NCBI GenBank assembly: GCA_910579205.1
Contig: CAJTTD010000008.1
Location: 34,164-98,163 of the forward strand
Reading direction: 5' to 3'
Source of the DNA: an uncultured Christensenella sp.
GTDB lineage: Bacteria; Bacillota; Clostridia; Christensenellales; Pumilibacteraceae
DNA length: 64,000 nucleotides
This document shows, piece after piece, positions 43,402 to 52,573 of this stretch. Made by a program: the position numbers and the translations under genes. Position 1 is the first letter of the stretch. Each line of letters starts with the position of its first letter. Below the pieces are notes generated by a model. That model ran no database searches, had not been told where the DNA came from, and saw only the letters and a program-made list of their open reading frames with translations.

Positions 43402-44328
43402 TCAGTCGCATAACTCGCTCGGCAATGATATACGGTCTTTACGGATCTTTTTCCAATCGAAATCGGCGGTCAGTTCGGTCGCCGATCTTTCTTTTATGCG
43501 GTCGGTCATGCCCGCGGCATACGCAAGAGCGCCTATTATATATTCGGGCGGAAACTCGTTCAACATTTTTTGCGCGCTGTCGCCGTAGCTTTTGCCGAGC
43601 TTTCGGCCCGACGCCGCGCAAACAAGCGGTATGTGGTAATAGTCGGGCTGCTTTAGTCCCAATAAGCGCTGTAAATATATCTGGCGCGGCGTGCTCGTCA
43701 AAAGATCGCTGCCTCGCACAACTTGCGTAACTCCGCTCGCGCCGTCGTCCGCTACTACCGCAAGCTGATAAGCGTACACGCCGTCGCTGCGTTTGATTAT
43801 AAAGTCGCCGCACTCGTTTTTTAAATTCTGCGTTTGCTCGCCTACCGCGCCGTCGGTAAAGGATATATCTATATCTGGAACGGCAATGCGCACGCACGGA
43901 ACGCGAACGCCGCGCAGTTCGGCTATGAGTTTATCATCGAGCATACGGCATTTCCCGTCGTAAATCACGCCGCCGTCTTCCAGCCGCGGCGCGTGCGACG
44001 CGTGAAGCTCCGCCCGCGTACAAAAGCACGGATAAAGCTCGGCGCGCTCGCGCAAAATATTTTCCGCCGCTTTGTACGCCTCCGTTCTTTCGCTCTGCCA
44101 TACGATTTCCCCATCGCTTTCAAGCCCCAAGCGCTCGAGCGTGTTTAGTATCTCTTCACCCGCCGAGCGCGGGCAGCGCGCAGAGTCGAGATCTTCTATG
44201 CGTATCAAAAATTTGCCGCCGACGCTTTTTGCCGACCAATACGATATAAGCGCGCACAAGATATTGCCGAGGTGCATCGATCCGCTCGGCGTAGGCGCGA
44301 ATCTTCCTATTACAGAATGCGTATCCAT
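43402..44328 (-). CDS. gluQ: Glutamyl-queuosine tRNA(Asp) synthetase
   Basis: 308 residues, like GluRS without the anticodon-binding domain. Class I motifs: GRFAPTPSGSMHLGN (HIGH equivalent HLGN at 19-22), RIEDLDSAR, zinc-type cysteines in PCFCTRAELHAS, the YAYQLAVVADDGASGVTQVVRGSDLL stretch and the KMSKS equivalent SGRKLGKSYG. It activates glutamate and attaches it to queuosine in tRNA-Asp. The frame starts at 44328 six bases after TATAAT with no ribosome site, so the mRNA is probably leaderless. It stands alone. A discriminating truncated GluRS is an unlikely alternative. Confidence 0.92.
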   Translation of the reverse strand: MDTHSVIGRFAPTPSGSMHLGNILCALISYWSAKSVGGKFLIRIEDLDSARCPRSAGEEILNTLERLGLESDGEIVWQSERTEAYKAAENILRERAELYPCFCTRAELHASHAPRLEDGGVIYDGKCRMLDDKLIAELRGVRVPCVRIAVPDIDISFTDGAVGEQTQNLKNECGDFIIKRSDGVYAYQLAVVADDGASGVTQVVRGSDLLTSTPRQIYLQRLLGLKQPDYYHIPLVCAASGRKLGKSYGDSAQKMLNEFPPEYIIGALAYAAGMTDRIKERSATELTADFDWKKIRKDRISLPSELCD

Positions 44329-44334
44329 AAAACC

Positions 44335-44363
44335 ATTATATATATTTCACACATAAAAATCAA
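44335..44363 (-). promoter_or_regulatory. Promoter giving a leaderless gluQ mRNA
   Basis: On the minus strand TTGATT (44363-44358), 17 bases, TATAAT (44340-44335) and six bases to the ATG. Same geometry as thiN, the 34043 HAD gene and the 61403 gene. Confidence 0.75.
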
Positions 44364-44490
44364 GCGCGGGCGCGACCGACATACGAGCGTTATCCTTGGG
44401 GTTAGCCACTCGCACGCTTAACGAGCGAAGTCGATCGAGCGAACACAGAATACACGATCATTGCGCATATGCCCGCCGCGCGTGGTCAAG

Positions 44491-45684
44491 TCATTTTCGA
44501 CTGTATTTGTGCAGCTTGTCGATCATATCTGTTTCCGCCCGCGAGTCGATGAACGCGGCAAGACGTAAGAACTCCCGAGCAATAAGTTCGATATCTCCGT
44601 CGCGCAAAACGCAGTCGTTTTCCCGCCAAAAATTTTTTACGACGAGCGTGCCGTCGCTTGTTCTGCACGGCTCTATCCTACCGACAAACCGATTGCCTAT
44701 AAGCACGGGAAGAACGTAATAGCCGTATTTGCGCTTGACCGCAGGCACGTAAACCTCCCACGAATAGTCGAAGCCGAATACATCCTTTATCGTTTTTCTG
44801 TCCCACATCATGTTGTCGAGCGGCGCAATAAATACCGCGCGTTCGCCCGCGCACGCATCGAATCTTTGTTCTTCGCCCGCGCAAACATAAAACGGCTGTT
44901 TTTCGCCCTCCGCTTCCACCGCAACGATCTCGCCACGCTCTGCAAGCTCGTTTATTATAGACGTACGTATTTCGGGTTTTTCCAAGTATGCACCCAGCCA
45001 TGCGCCGCCGTTTTTGTTTCTGACCGCTCCGACAGCCGCGATACGGCGCTTTACGTACCATAGCAAAAAATCGTGTTCGTTGTCGAACGCATTTACGTCC
45101 GCACATACGCCTAACGCTTTTTCGGTAGTGTCGTAAATCTTGACTACGCCTTTTTTGGCTGCGGTTACTATGCGCCCGCAGTGCCAAAGATATTCGCAGC
45201 ACACTCCCGCTACCTTTGTCGGACCCCATCGCCCGTCGTTTGTATTTGCCGAAGGGATATCGGACGCGCTGACAGGACCGTGTTCGTTTATGTACGCGTA
45301 AACATCGTCTAAGGACCGCATGCACTCGGTCTGCCGCCGCCAAAGCAAAACATTGTTGTAGTCGCTCGCCATATACTTGCGAACGCAAGCGAATTTATTA
45401 AACTCGTTCACGGGATATATGCACATCATTTTATCCCAACCGTCTAAAAGCCGCTTGTCGCCGTACAACGCGTCGCAAATGTGCGCGCGGGTCATGTTAT
45501 TGTTTCTGGAAAACAAAACAAGCTCCGCGTTTCTGCACCCGACGGGATTGAGCGGATCGTACTGCACCGATCTTATGCGTGAAAAAATATCGCCGACTGC
45601 GCTTTGCGCGTCGCGCTCGAAAAATTCGTAATACCCGTGATACCCAACAAAAAAGTTGCGCATCTGTTCGTTTGTTACCCGCAT
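44491..45684 (-). CDS. YcaQ/AlkX-type DNA glycosylase (winged-helix family)
   Basis: 397 residues from the second of two adjacent ATGs, with GGAGG six bases upstream. The family (DUF1006, AlkZ/YcaQ) has a tandem winged-helix fold. The catalytic QxD motif is visible in IRSVQYDPLNPVGCRNAEL (Q41-Y-D43), the AlkX/YcaQ form rather than AlkZ QxQ. RWGPTKVAGVCCEYLWHCGRI and FDYSWEVYVPAVKRKYGYYVLPVL are further hallmarks. Such enzymes unhook interstrand crosslinks and remove bulky alkyl adducts. It stands between gluQ and a ZIP transporter. Confidence 0.85.
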   Translation of the reverse strand: MRVTNEQMRNFFVGYHGYYEFFERDAQSAVGDIFSRIRSVQYDPLNPVGCRNAELVLFSRNNNMTRAHICDALYGDKRLLDGWDKMMCIYPVNEFNKFACVRKYMASDYNNVLLWRRQTECMRSLDDVYAYINEHGPVSASDIPSANTNDGRWGPTKVAGVCCEYLWHCGRIVTAAKKGVVKIYDTTEKALGVCADVNAFDNEHDFLLWYVKRRIAAVGAVRNKNGGAWLGAYLEKPEIRTSIINELAERGEIVAVEAEGEKQPFYVCAGEEQRFDACAGERAVFIAPLDNMMWDRKTIKDVFGFDYSWEVYVPAVKRKYGYYVLPVLIGNRFVGRIEPCRTSDGTLVVKNFWRENDCVLRDGDIELIAREFLRLAAFIDSRAETDMIDKLHKYSRK

Positions 45685-45802
45685 CATGATCCTCCGCCGA
45701 ACGCTGTTTTACATTACCGTCAACAGTTTATCATAAAAGCGTATTGCAAGCAATATTTTTCGTTTATTTTCTATAAATTACGCATTACTCGCCTTTTGTC
45801 GG

Positions 45803-45831
45803 TTTACGTACTGAAAAATATGTGCTATAAT
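45803..45831 (+). promoter_or_regulatory. Promoter of the ZIP transporter gene
   Basis: TTTACG (45803-45808), 17 bases and TATAAT (45826-45831). The predicted 5' leader is only about 18 bases and has no clear ribosome site. Confidence 0.6.
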
Positions 45832-45855
45832 GTATTAGTTTTAACGGATACAATC

Positions 45856-46716
45856 ATGCAATATTTGGCTATTATAGTAATAACATTCATATCGGGCGTG
45901 ATCGGCACTGGACTGGGCGGCTTAGCGGGCGCGGTGATGCGCAAAGAATCCAACAAGATCGTCAGTCTTTTACTGTCTTTTGCCGCGGGAATAATGCTCG
46001 CCGTCGTATGCTTCGACCTAATGAGCGAGCCTATAGAAATGATGCGCGAAGGCTCTTTGCCTTGGCATACGCCGCTTATAGTCGTAGCCGCGGTAATAGC
46101 GGGTTACGCTGTAGTTTACCTCTTGAATCTACTTATAGACAGAAAGACGGATCACGAAGTAAAACACATCGACGAGAACCACCCTGCGACGGCGGACGAT
46201 CTTGACGAGCTCATACACTCCAATCATTACGAATCGCACAAAAGCTCGCGTTCGCATTTGTTTGTCGCGGGGCTTGTAATGATGACTGCGATCGCGCTCC
46301 ATAATCTGCCCGAAGGCATGGTGATAGGCGCGTCGTACGCAATAACGCCCGACCTTACCGCGCACTTGTTTTCGGGAAGCGGTTTTATCATGGCGATAGT
46401 CATAGGTCTGCACAATATCCCCGAGGGAATGGCTGTTTCCGTGCCGCTTATATCGGGCGGCATGAACAAAATAAAAGCCGTGCTGTTGACGGCGCTCAGC
46501 GGACTTCCCACCGTATTCGGCGCGCTTATAGGCTTTGCTCTCGGCGGAATAAACGAAATAATGTTGACGCTGTCGCTCGGGTTTGCGAGCGGCGCAATGC
46601 TGTACGTAGTATTCGGCGAACTCTTGCCCGAAGCAATACTTATGTGGAAGAGCAAACTCCCCGCGCTATCACTTTTTGTCGGCGTGCTGGCGGGATTTCT
46701 GCTCGTGATGTTTTAA
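45856..46716 (+). CDS. ZIP family metal transporter
   Basis: 286 residues from the ATG at 45856; the upstream extension is non-hydrophobic and unsupported. Eight membrane segments fit the ZIP fold. The metal pathway is visible in ALHNLPEGMVIGASY and IGLHNIPEGMAVSVPL (HNxPEG on TM4 and TM5). A histidine-rich loop, HEVKHIDENHPATADDL with HSNHYESHKSSRSH, lies between TM3 and TM4. It resembles ZupT/GufA transporters that import zinc or other divalent metals. Transcribed from its own promoter and ended by a shared terminator. Confidence 0.92.
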   Translation: MQYLAIIVITFISGVIGTGLGGLAGAVMRKESNKIVSLLLSFAAGIMLAVVCFDLMSEPIEMMREGSLPWHTPLIVVAAVIAGYAVVYLLNLLIDRKTDHEVKHIDENHPATADDLDELIHSNHYESHKSSRSHLFVAGLVMMTAIALHNLPEGMVIGASYAITPDLTAHLFSGSGFIMAIVIGLHNIPEGMAVSVPLISGGMNKIKAVLLTALSGLPTVFGALIGFALGGINEIMLTLSLGFASGAMLYVVFGELLPEAILMWKSKLPALSLFVGVLAGFLLVMF

Positions 46717-46752
46717 ATCGCAAGCCGCAAGTAACGCCATCAAAATATACAC

Positions 46753-46793
46753 AAAACCCCCGCGCGTCCGTATATGACGCACGAGGGTTTTTA
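46753..46793. terminator. Bidirectional terminator
   Basis: AAAACCC...GGGTTTTT stem between convergent ZIP and DUF885 genes, with T runs in both directions. Confidence 0.75.
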
Positions 46794-46815
46794 CACATAA
46801 ATGCAATTTCTCGCT

Positions 46816-48684
46816 CTACCAATTTTCTTTGATGTACTCGTCGGTTATCTTGCTTGCTCGCTCGAGCGTCGGTCCGAAGCCCTCTGACAAAAGCTTGCCG
46901 TTAAACTCCACTTCGTCGTAATTTTCGTAAAGCGCTTCTTTTGCTCTGTCGTGCAGATCGAGCATGTAATAATATCCGTAGCCGTAAGGAATGTACACGG
47001 CGGGGATCTCCATAAACGTTTCAACAAGCATGCGTCCGAACTCTTCGCTCTCGCCCATATCCACATAGTCTTGGACGGTATATCCGAAGTAGTTGACTTG
47101 CATATCGTACAGAGCCATAGATATATAATTTACGACCGAATCGTACTGGTAGTATTCGCAGTAGAGTTTAGTCGCCTCATCGTCTGTCTCGGACGATATA
47201 ACGTCCATCAATGCCCACTCTACGTACTTCGACCAGCCCTCGCTAAACGCCAGACAGCCCATACTCGACGCCAGCAGAGACATACCATTCTCTTTGGCGT
47301 AAACATAAGCATAAAGATGTCCGGGATACCCCTCGTGCGCTATAGTGGGCAAAAGTTCGTACGGATTAGTTTCCGCGATATATCCGTTTATCGTTATGTG
47401 CTCGGGCGCATTCTCTTGATCTATGGGCGATTTCAAATAATACGCCGACGTGTTGGATATTTGCGCTACTGTGTCGTCCATATACTTAAAATCTATTTCG
47501 GGAGTAGACTTAAGCTCGGGCACTATCTTTACCGCCGCCGTTTTTAAGTATTCTATCATGTCCGCGGGATCGCCGAGACCGAGCAACAGCCGATCGCCGT
47601 TCAAAAATTCTTGTACTTTGGCGTAAGTTGCGGGATCGGAGTCCTTTAACGCTTCTATCTCGCCCTCCAGCGCGACGAGTCCGTCCAAATACTCGGTAAA
47701 GGCGTCTACCATATCGTTATATACGGTTTTAAAATCGGATATGACCATGCCCGTCCTGTCTTGGAACAGCCATTTATAATACGCCTTGCCCGCACTGCCG
47801 TACGACGCGAGATATGATTTTTGCGTCGTTTCCACATTGCCCTTGTATTCGTCCAATCCAACGGAAAGATCGCGAACGCCGCTCATAAATCTATCGGTAA
47901 CTGCGTCCGCAAAATCTGCTTTGTAACTTGCTTTATCCGACTCGGACAAGAACTCGGCTTTGTCGAGCTTGGAATCTATCACCGAATACAGATAGTATCC
48001 GTCGCCTTGCTCGTACACGCTGTTCAAGTAGTCCTGCATTGCGGTTATCGTAACGTCGTAAAGCGGATATCCCGCGTCCTCGCGCGCTTGGGCATAATCG
48101 AGATATGTGCCGAATGCGTCCTTGGTAGACAGCGTGATATCCAAAAGGTCTTGCACGTCTTGCTTGCTGCGGAACTCGAAGTTTTCCACAGACGAAGCAA
48201 AATCGGCTACATACCCGCCTTCCGAACTTATGTACGAAGCGCTCATAAGCGAGAAATCGACCGCATACCGAGATCCGAACCGCGTTTCGTAAGTATCGAG
48301 CACATAATCCATCGCTCTGTATGTATCGGCGTCAGCTTTATCGAGGTCGGACAGATCGAACTTGTCGAGTTCCCTTCTGTACAGACTTAATAGCTCTTCC
48401 GCGTCGTCCATATCTTTTTGAGTAGTTTCCGAATAAGAGTACCAGCTCGGCGTACCGTAACGCTCGTAACCGAAAGACTCTTCGGGCGTGAGCGAAAACA
48501 CGTTCCACGCAAACACGTCGTTTCCTATCATAGAAACGGCGAACATATCCGAAAGTTCGCGCATGGTAAATGTTTGCGGTTTGAACCTATTCAAAAACGT
48601 GCAGCCCGTCAGACAAAACGACGCGCCGCAGACTGCAGCCGTAACTCCCGCGACCGTTGCCGCGTATTTTATCCGAGATCTCAT
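46816..48684 (-). CDS. DUF885 lipoprotein, putative metallopeptidase
   Basis: 622 residues from the ATG at 48684, with GGAGGTG upstream; the longer frame starts in nonconserved sequence. A lipoprotein signal ends in LTGC (C28). The DUF885 domain carries the zinc-peptidase-like motif IAHEGYPGH with H450, E451 and H456, followed by a GCLAFSEGWSKYVEW helix containing the probable third ligand. Secreted DUF885 proteins are uncharacterised M2/M3-like peptidases. Expected location is the outer face of the membrane. Transcribed singly. Confidence 0.92.
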   Translation of the reverse strand: MRSRIKYAATVAGVTAAVCGASFCLTGCTFLNRFKPQTFTMRELSDMFAVSMIGNDVFAWNVFSLTPEESFGYERYGTPSWYSYSETTQKDMDDAEELLSLYRRELDKFDLSDLDKADADTYRAMDYVLDTYETRFGSRYAVDFSLMSASYISSEGGYVADFASSVENFEFRSKQDVQDLLDITLSTKDAFGTYLDYAQAREDAGYPLYDVTITAMQDYLNSVYEQGDGYYLYSVIDSKLDKAEFLSESDKASYKADFADAVTDRFMSGVRDLSVGLDEYKGNVETTQKSYLASYGSAGKAYYKWLFQDRTGMVISDFKTVYNDMVDAFTEYLDGLVALEGEIEALKDSDPATYAKVQEFLNGDRLLLGLGDPADMIEYLKTAAVKIVPELKSTPEIDFKYMDDTVAQISNTSAYYLKSPIDQENAPEHITINGYIAETNPYELLPTIAHEGYPGHLYAYVYAKENGMSLLASSMGCLAFSEGWSKYVEWALMDVISSETDDEATKLYCEYYQYDSVVNYISMALYDMQVNYFGYTVQDYVDMGESEEFGRMLVETFMEIPAVYIPYGYGYYYMLDLHDRAKEALYENYDEVEFNGKLLSEGFGPTLERASKITDEYIKENW

Positions 48685-48800
48685 AACACCTCCAAACGGC
48701 AATTTAAGCCGTACCGTTATTAGCTTACCACAATTTCGCCGTTTTAGCAACCGTTAAGAATAAAAAACGCGCGATCGCTGCAAAAAGTAGTTTTATTCCG

Positions 48801-48829
48801 TTGACAAAAAATACAGCCTTTGATACAAT
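48801..48829 (+). promoter_or_regulatory. Promoter of the riboswitch-controlled operon
   Basis: TTGACA (48801-48806), 17 bases, TACAAT (48824-48829). The predicted start near 48836 is just before the riboswitch aptamer. Confidence 0.75.
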
Positions 48830-48837
48830 ACCGTTGT

Positions 48838-48929
48838 ACAATCAAATATCCTAAAAGGGAGTAGAAAGCGTATCTACGTGCGCCAACCGTCAATACAGTA
48901 CCACAGGTACTCGGTAACGCTTAAATTTC
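48838..48929 (+). ncRNA. yybP-ykoY manganese riboswitch aptamer
   Basis: The conserved 5' loop AAAGGGAGTAG occurs at about 48854-48864 and the partner loop ACCGTCAATACAG at about 48886-48898, followed by a variable hairpin GTACC/GGTAC and CTCGGTAACGC. This is the two-loop architecture of the yybP-ykoY aptamer, which binds Mn2+ and turns on exporters. The downstream gene is a cation/Ca exchanger, the gene class commonly under this riboswitch. A terminator follows directly. Confidence 0.88.
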
Positions 48930-48975
48930 GAGACTTTTACTGAATCTATATTCGGTAGGGGTCTCTTTCTTTTTT
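48930..48975 (+). terminator. Riboswitch expression platform terminator
   Basis: GAGAC (48930-48934)/GTCTC (48961-48965) plus TACTGAAT/ATTCGGTA form a stem followed by TTTCTTTTTTC. Metal binding upstream would be expected to prevent this stem and allow transcription. Confidence 0.75.
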
Positions 48976-48988
48976 CTAAGGAGGTCTC

Positions 48989-49984
48989 GTGTTTTTAACG
49001 GTAACTTTGCTTATAATCGGCACTATCCTGCTGATAAAAGGCGCCGATCTCTTCGTCAGTGGGTCGAGCAGATTAGCCAAAGCAATGAAAATACCGCCGC
49101 TCGTCATAGGTTTGACGCTCGTATCCATGGGAACGAGCGCGCCCGAAGCGTCCGTAAGTATAAACAGCGCGATCGCGGGCATGACCGATATGAGCATCGG
49201 CAACGTCGTAGGCTCCAATATATTCAACACTCTGTTCATTATAGGCTTAAGCGCGGTCATTACCCCGCTCGCGTTCGGTCGCGACGTTATCAAGTACGAC
49301 TTGCCCGTAATGACTGCGCTCTACGGCGTGTTGTTTGTTTTTGCATACGCCGTTACGCCCATGACGCTCGGCGTGATCGAGGGCGCGCTGCTGCTCGTAC
49401 TTTTTGCCGCGTACACTGCGTTTATACTGATAAGAGCCAAGCGCACGCGTCCGCTGCCGATATCGGGCGCGGCTTTGTCCGCGCCGCCGCAAGCGGAACA
49501 AAAAGAACATAAAAATTCCAAGCCGAAACGCAATATCCCGTTGTGGCTTAGCATTGTTTTGGCAATAATCGGATTGGCGGGCGTTATATTCGGCGGCGAC
49601 CTCGTTGTGGACAGCGCGGCTGAAATCGCGGTCGCGCTCGGCATGAGCGAGGCATTGGTGGGGCTTACCATAGTGGCGGTGGGCACGTCCCTGCCCGAGC
49701 TCGTAACGAGCGTAGTTGCCGCGGCAAAAAAGGAAAACGACATAGCTCTCGGCAATGTTATAGGCTCGAATATATTCAACGTGATATTTATACTCGGGCT
49801 TACATCGGTCATCCACCCGTCCGCGCTCGACTACGACACACTTGCAGATCTGTTCGTGATGTTGTGTTCGGGCATAGTTTTAATGCCTTTGGCATTGCAA
49901 AAAGGCAAAGTCGGCCGCGTATCGGGAGCGATGCTCATGATATCGTACGCCGCATATCTAACGTTTATTATAGTCAGAAGCTGA
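48989..49984 (+). CDS. Calcium/sodium antiporter (CaCA family)
   Basis: 331 residues beginning with GTG at 48989, five bases after AAGGAGG. The two homologous halves of the CaCA family are present: GTSAPEASVSINSAIAG with IGNVVGSNIFN at 70-80, and GTSLPELVTSVVAAAKK with LGNVIGSNIFNVIF. About ten membrane segments flank a charged linker near residues 155-185. It exchanges a divalent cation for Na+ or H+; control by a manganese riboswitch suggests Mn2+ or Ca2+ export. It precedes a Na/Pi symporter by 14 bases. Confidence 0.93.
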   Translation: MFLTVTLLIIGTILLIKGADLFVSGSSRLAKAMKIPPLVIGLTLVSMGTSAPEASVSINSAIAGMTDMSIGNVVGSNIFNTLFIIGLSAVITPLAFGRDVIKYDLPVMTALYGVLFVFAYAVTPMTLGVIEGALLLVLFAAYTAFILIRAKRTRPLPISGAALSAPPQAEQKEHKNSKPKRNIPLWLSIVLAIIGLAGVIFGGDLVVDSAAEIAVALGMSEALVGLTIVAVGTSLPELVTSVVAAAKKENDIALGNVIGSNIFNVIFILGLTSVIHPSALDYDTLADLFVMLCSGIVLMPLALQKGKVGRVSGAMLMISYAAYLTFIIVRS

Positions 49985-49998
49985 CTCAAGGAGAAATT

Positions 49999-51675
49999 AT
50001 GGATTCGGTTCGCATAGCAACATCGGTACTGTCGCTCGTGGCGGGCGTGGGGATATTCCTCGTCGCGTGCAATATGATGAGCTCCAACTTAGAAGCGCTC
50101 GGCAGCAAAAAGCTCAAAGCGATGTTTGCCAAAACGTCAAAAAGCAAGCTTGTCGGCGTAGGCGTGGGCGCGGCGGCAACGGCGGCAATACAGAGTTCGA
50201 GCGCTACTACCGTCATGGTGATAGGCTTTGTCAACGCGGGGATAATGACACTCGCCCAAGCCGCGACAGTCATTTTCGGCGCGAACATAGGCACTACGAT
50301 AACGGGACAGTTGGTGGCGCTCGGCATGTTCGGCAACGGCGGGCTTTCTACTTCCGTCGTGTTTGCGGCGCTCGCAGGTATAGGCGCGTTCGTAATGGCG
50401 TTTGCAAAAAAAGACCGCACGCAAAAGATAGGCGGCATTGCGGCGGGGTTCGGGATGCTGTTCGTGGGGCTTTCCATGATGAGCGGAGCAATGGGTTATT
50501 TCTCCGAACTCGACTCGGTAAAGACCTTTCTCGCGTCGTTTAAAAACCCGTTCTTGCTCGTTCTGATAGGCGCGGCGTTTACCGCAGTGGTGCAAAGCTC
50601 GTCGGTCATGACTTCCATGGCGATCACCATGACCGTTACGGGACTTATAACCATCGACCAAGGCATATATCTTACAATAGGCTCTAACATAGGCACTTGC
50701 GTAACCGCGCTCATAGCGGGACTGACCAGCACGATAAACGCCAAACGCACCGCGTTCGTGCATCTGATATTCAATGTGAGCGGCGCAGTGCTGTTTCTGC
50801 TGATAGGATTGTTTATGCGGCTGGGCGGCATAGATTACGGGTTCATATTCACAAAAATGTTCCCGCACGCGCCGCAAATGCAGCTTGCCATGTTCCACAC
50901 CGTCTTTAACGTGATAACGGTCGCGGTAGTTCTTCCGCTGACTAACGCGCTCGTTAAACTGGTAACAAAGATAATACCCGAAAAGAAAAAACAGCAAACC
51001 GAAACGCACGGCATGCCGCACTTTTTCCACGTGGAAGAACACATGCTCAAGACCCCGCCCGTCGCCGTTCAACAGACAAAGCGCGAAATAATGCACATGG
51101 CGGAAACGTCATTCAAAAACTTCGGTATCGCTTGCGACCTCATATGCTCGCTCGACTATTCGCGCATAGACGAATTCCGCGCAAACGAAAAACAGCTCGA
51201 TTTTTTGAACAAAGAACTGACGAGGTTCATCGCGGCGTTGCTTAAAGCCGATCTCGGCGAAAAAGACAGACTTTATCTTTCCACCGCATTCAGATCGGTC
51301 GTCGATCTCGAACGCGTGGGCGACTATGCCGAAAACATCATAGAGTACGCAGATCGCCTAAAAGAAAGCGATGCCGCATTTTCTTCCGACGCGACAACGG
51401 AGATATTGGGGCTTAAAGAGCGCATAACCACTCTGTTCGACAGCGTTATGACGGCTTACGGCGATTGCGACCGCAAGGCGTTGGAGCTCGCCGAAACGGT
51501 GGAAGAAGACATAGACAAAACTACCGACGAGATGACCGAACGTCATATAAAACGGCTCAACGAAGGCGCTTGCACGCCCGAAGTAGGCACGCAATATCTG
51601 TCGCTCGTAACGGGTGCGGAACGCGTGGCGGACCACTATATCAACGTCGCAAAATCCATCAAACTGTATTCTTAG
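49999..51675 (+). CDS. Na/Pi cotransporter family protein with PhoU-like tail (second copy)
   Basis: 558 residues from the ATG at 49999, preceded by AAGGAGAA. It is a paralogue of the symporter at 10723-12567, with matching MAxxxQSSSATT (AAIQSSSATTVMVIGFVNAG near residue 60) and the second AVVQSSSVMTSMAI. The C-terminal PhoU-like domain is complete, without the acidic tail of the other copy. It lies 14 bases after the antiporter gene and so falls under the manganese riboswitch. Co-regulated phosphate and divalent-cation transport would make sense because the two precipitate together. Confidence 0.9.
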   Translation: MDSVRIATSVLSLVAGVGIFLVACNMMSSNLEALGSKKLKAMFAKTSKSKLVGVGVGAAATAAIQSSSATTVMVIGFVNAGIMTLAQAATVIFGANIGTTITGQLVALGMFGNGGLSTSVVFAALAGIGAFVMAFAKKDRTQKIGGIAAGFGMLFVGLSMMSGAMGYFSELDSVKTFLASFKNPFLLVLIGAAFTAVVQSSSVMTSMAITMTVTGLITIDQGIYLTIGSNIGTCVTALIAGLTSTINAKRTAFVHLIFNVSGAVLFLLIGLFMRLGGIDYGFIFTKMFPHAPQMQLAMFHTVFNVITVAVVLPLTNALVKLVTKIIPEKKKQQTETHGMPHFFHVEEHMLKTPPVAVQQTKREIMHMAETSFKNFGIACDLICSLDYSRIDEFRANEKQLDFLNKELTRFIAALLKADLGEKDRLYLSTAFRSVVDLERVGDYAENIIEYADRLKESDAAFSSDATTEILGLKERITTLFDSVMTAYGDCDRKALELAETVEEDIDKTTDEMTERHIKRLNEGACTPEVGTQYLSLVTGAERVADHYINVAKSIKLYS

Positions 51676-51838
51676 TTTCTGCCGTACATGCTCGACATGT
51701 GAAAAACTGCGTAGTATTTGCGCGATAGGCATTGGCGCATTTTCGGCACGGAATATTGCGAGGCTAAAAGCTCTGCGGATCTATCTCCCGCAAGAGAAAC
51801 AAAAATACAACCGCACTATAAATGCGATGTTATAACAC

Positions 51839-51875
51839 AAAAAAAATCCCGATATGCATGTCGGGATCTTTTATT
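51839..51875. terminator. Bidirectional terminator
   Basis: ATCCCGA/TCGGGAT stem (51846-51867) flanked by eight A on the left and CTTTTATT on the right, between the symporter gene and the convergent HD gene. Confidence 0.8.
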
Positions 51876-51883
51876 GACTATAT

Positions 51884-52561
51884 CTATTCTTTTATCAGTT
51901 CGCGGAGCGCGTCTTTTCCGTATGCGTGCGACTGTCTGACTTCGCCGAGCAGCCCCGCATAAAAGTTTTGCGCCGACGCTCTTCGCTCTTCCGCTATCTC
52001 TTTGCCGCGCTTTGTCAAAAACCCGTCGTAAATGTTTTTAAGCTTAAAGCAATACTCTTGGAAGAACGACGGGCGCGCGTCGCCATCGCCGTCCGACGGC
52101 ATACCGTTTTCGAGCGTGTACAGCGGTCTATTCAGAACGCCGTTATATACGAGCGTGCGCGCAATGCCGATAGCGCCCGTAACGTCGAGCTTGTCCGCGT
52201 CGAACAGTATCTTCGCCTCCAAGCTTTTCGGCGGCGAGTTTTTTCTGAACCTGTGGCTCGCTATGCACTCTTTTACGTGCGCGGCACTCTCTGCGTCCAA
52301 ACCCATACCGAGCAAAAACTCATGCGCCATGTCTCCGCCCACTTGCGCGTGGCAAAGCGACGGATCGCGTAGCTGCTCTTTTCTGCCTATGTCGTGTAAC
52401 AGACACGCGCTTATCAAAACATCGTAGTCCACGTCGCGCTCGCTTGCCGCTATCTCTAAGGCGTTATACAGCACGCGGTAAACATGTTCCTTGTCGTGCG
52501 CCGCATCGCCCATGCATGCGAGCATATGCTCTTCTATCTTGCGGTATGTCGCTCCGTTCAT
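51884..52561 (-). CDS. HD domain phosphohydrolase
   Basis: 225 residues. The HD superfamily pattern is H26 in DKEHVYRV, the central H56-D57 in SACLLHDIGRKE and the later HAQVGG and D in FDADKLDVTGAIG. It resembles YedJ/uncharacterised HD hydrolases that act on nucleotides or phosphates. The ATG at 52561 follows GCGGA and lies 12 bases after the glf stop, so it is the last gene of a glycosyltransferase-glf-HD operon. Confidence 0.9.
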   Translation of the reverse strand: MNGATYRKIEEHMLACMGDAAHDKEHVYRVLYNALEIAASERDVDYDVLISACLLHDIGRKEQLRDPSLCHAQVGGDMAHEFLLGMGLDAESAAHVKECIASHRFRKNSPPKSLEAKILFDADKLDVTGAIGIARTLVYNGVLNRPLYTLENGMPSDGDGDARPSFFQEYCFKLKNIYDGFLTKRGKEIAEERRASAQNFYAGLLGEVRQSHAYGKDALRELIKE

Positions 52562-52573
52562 AAAATTTTCCGC

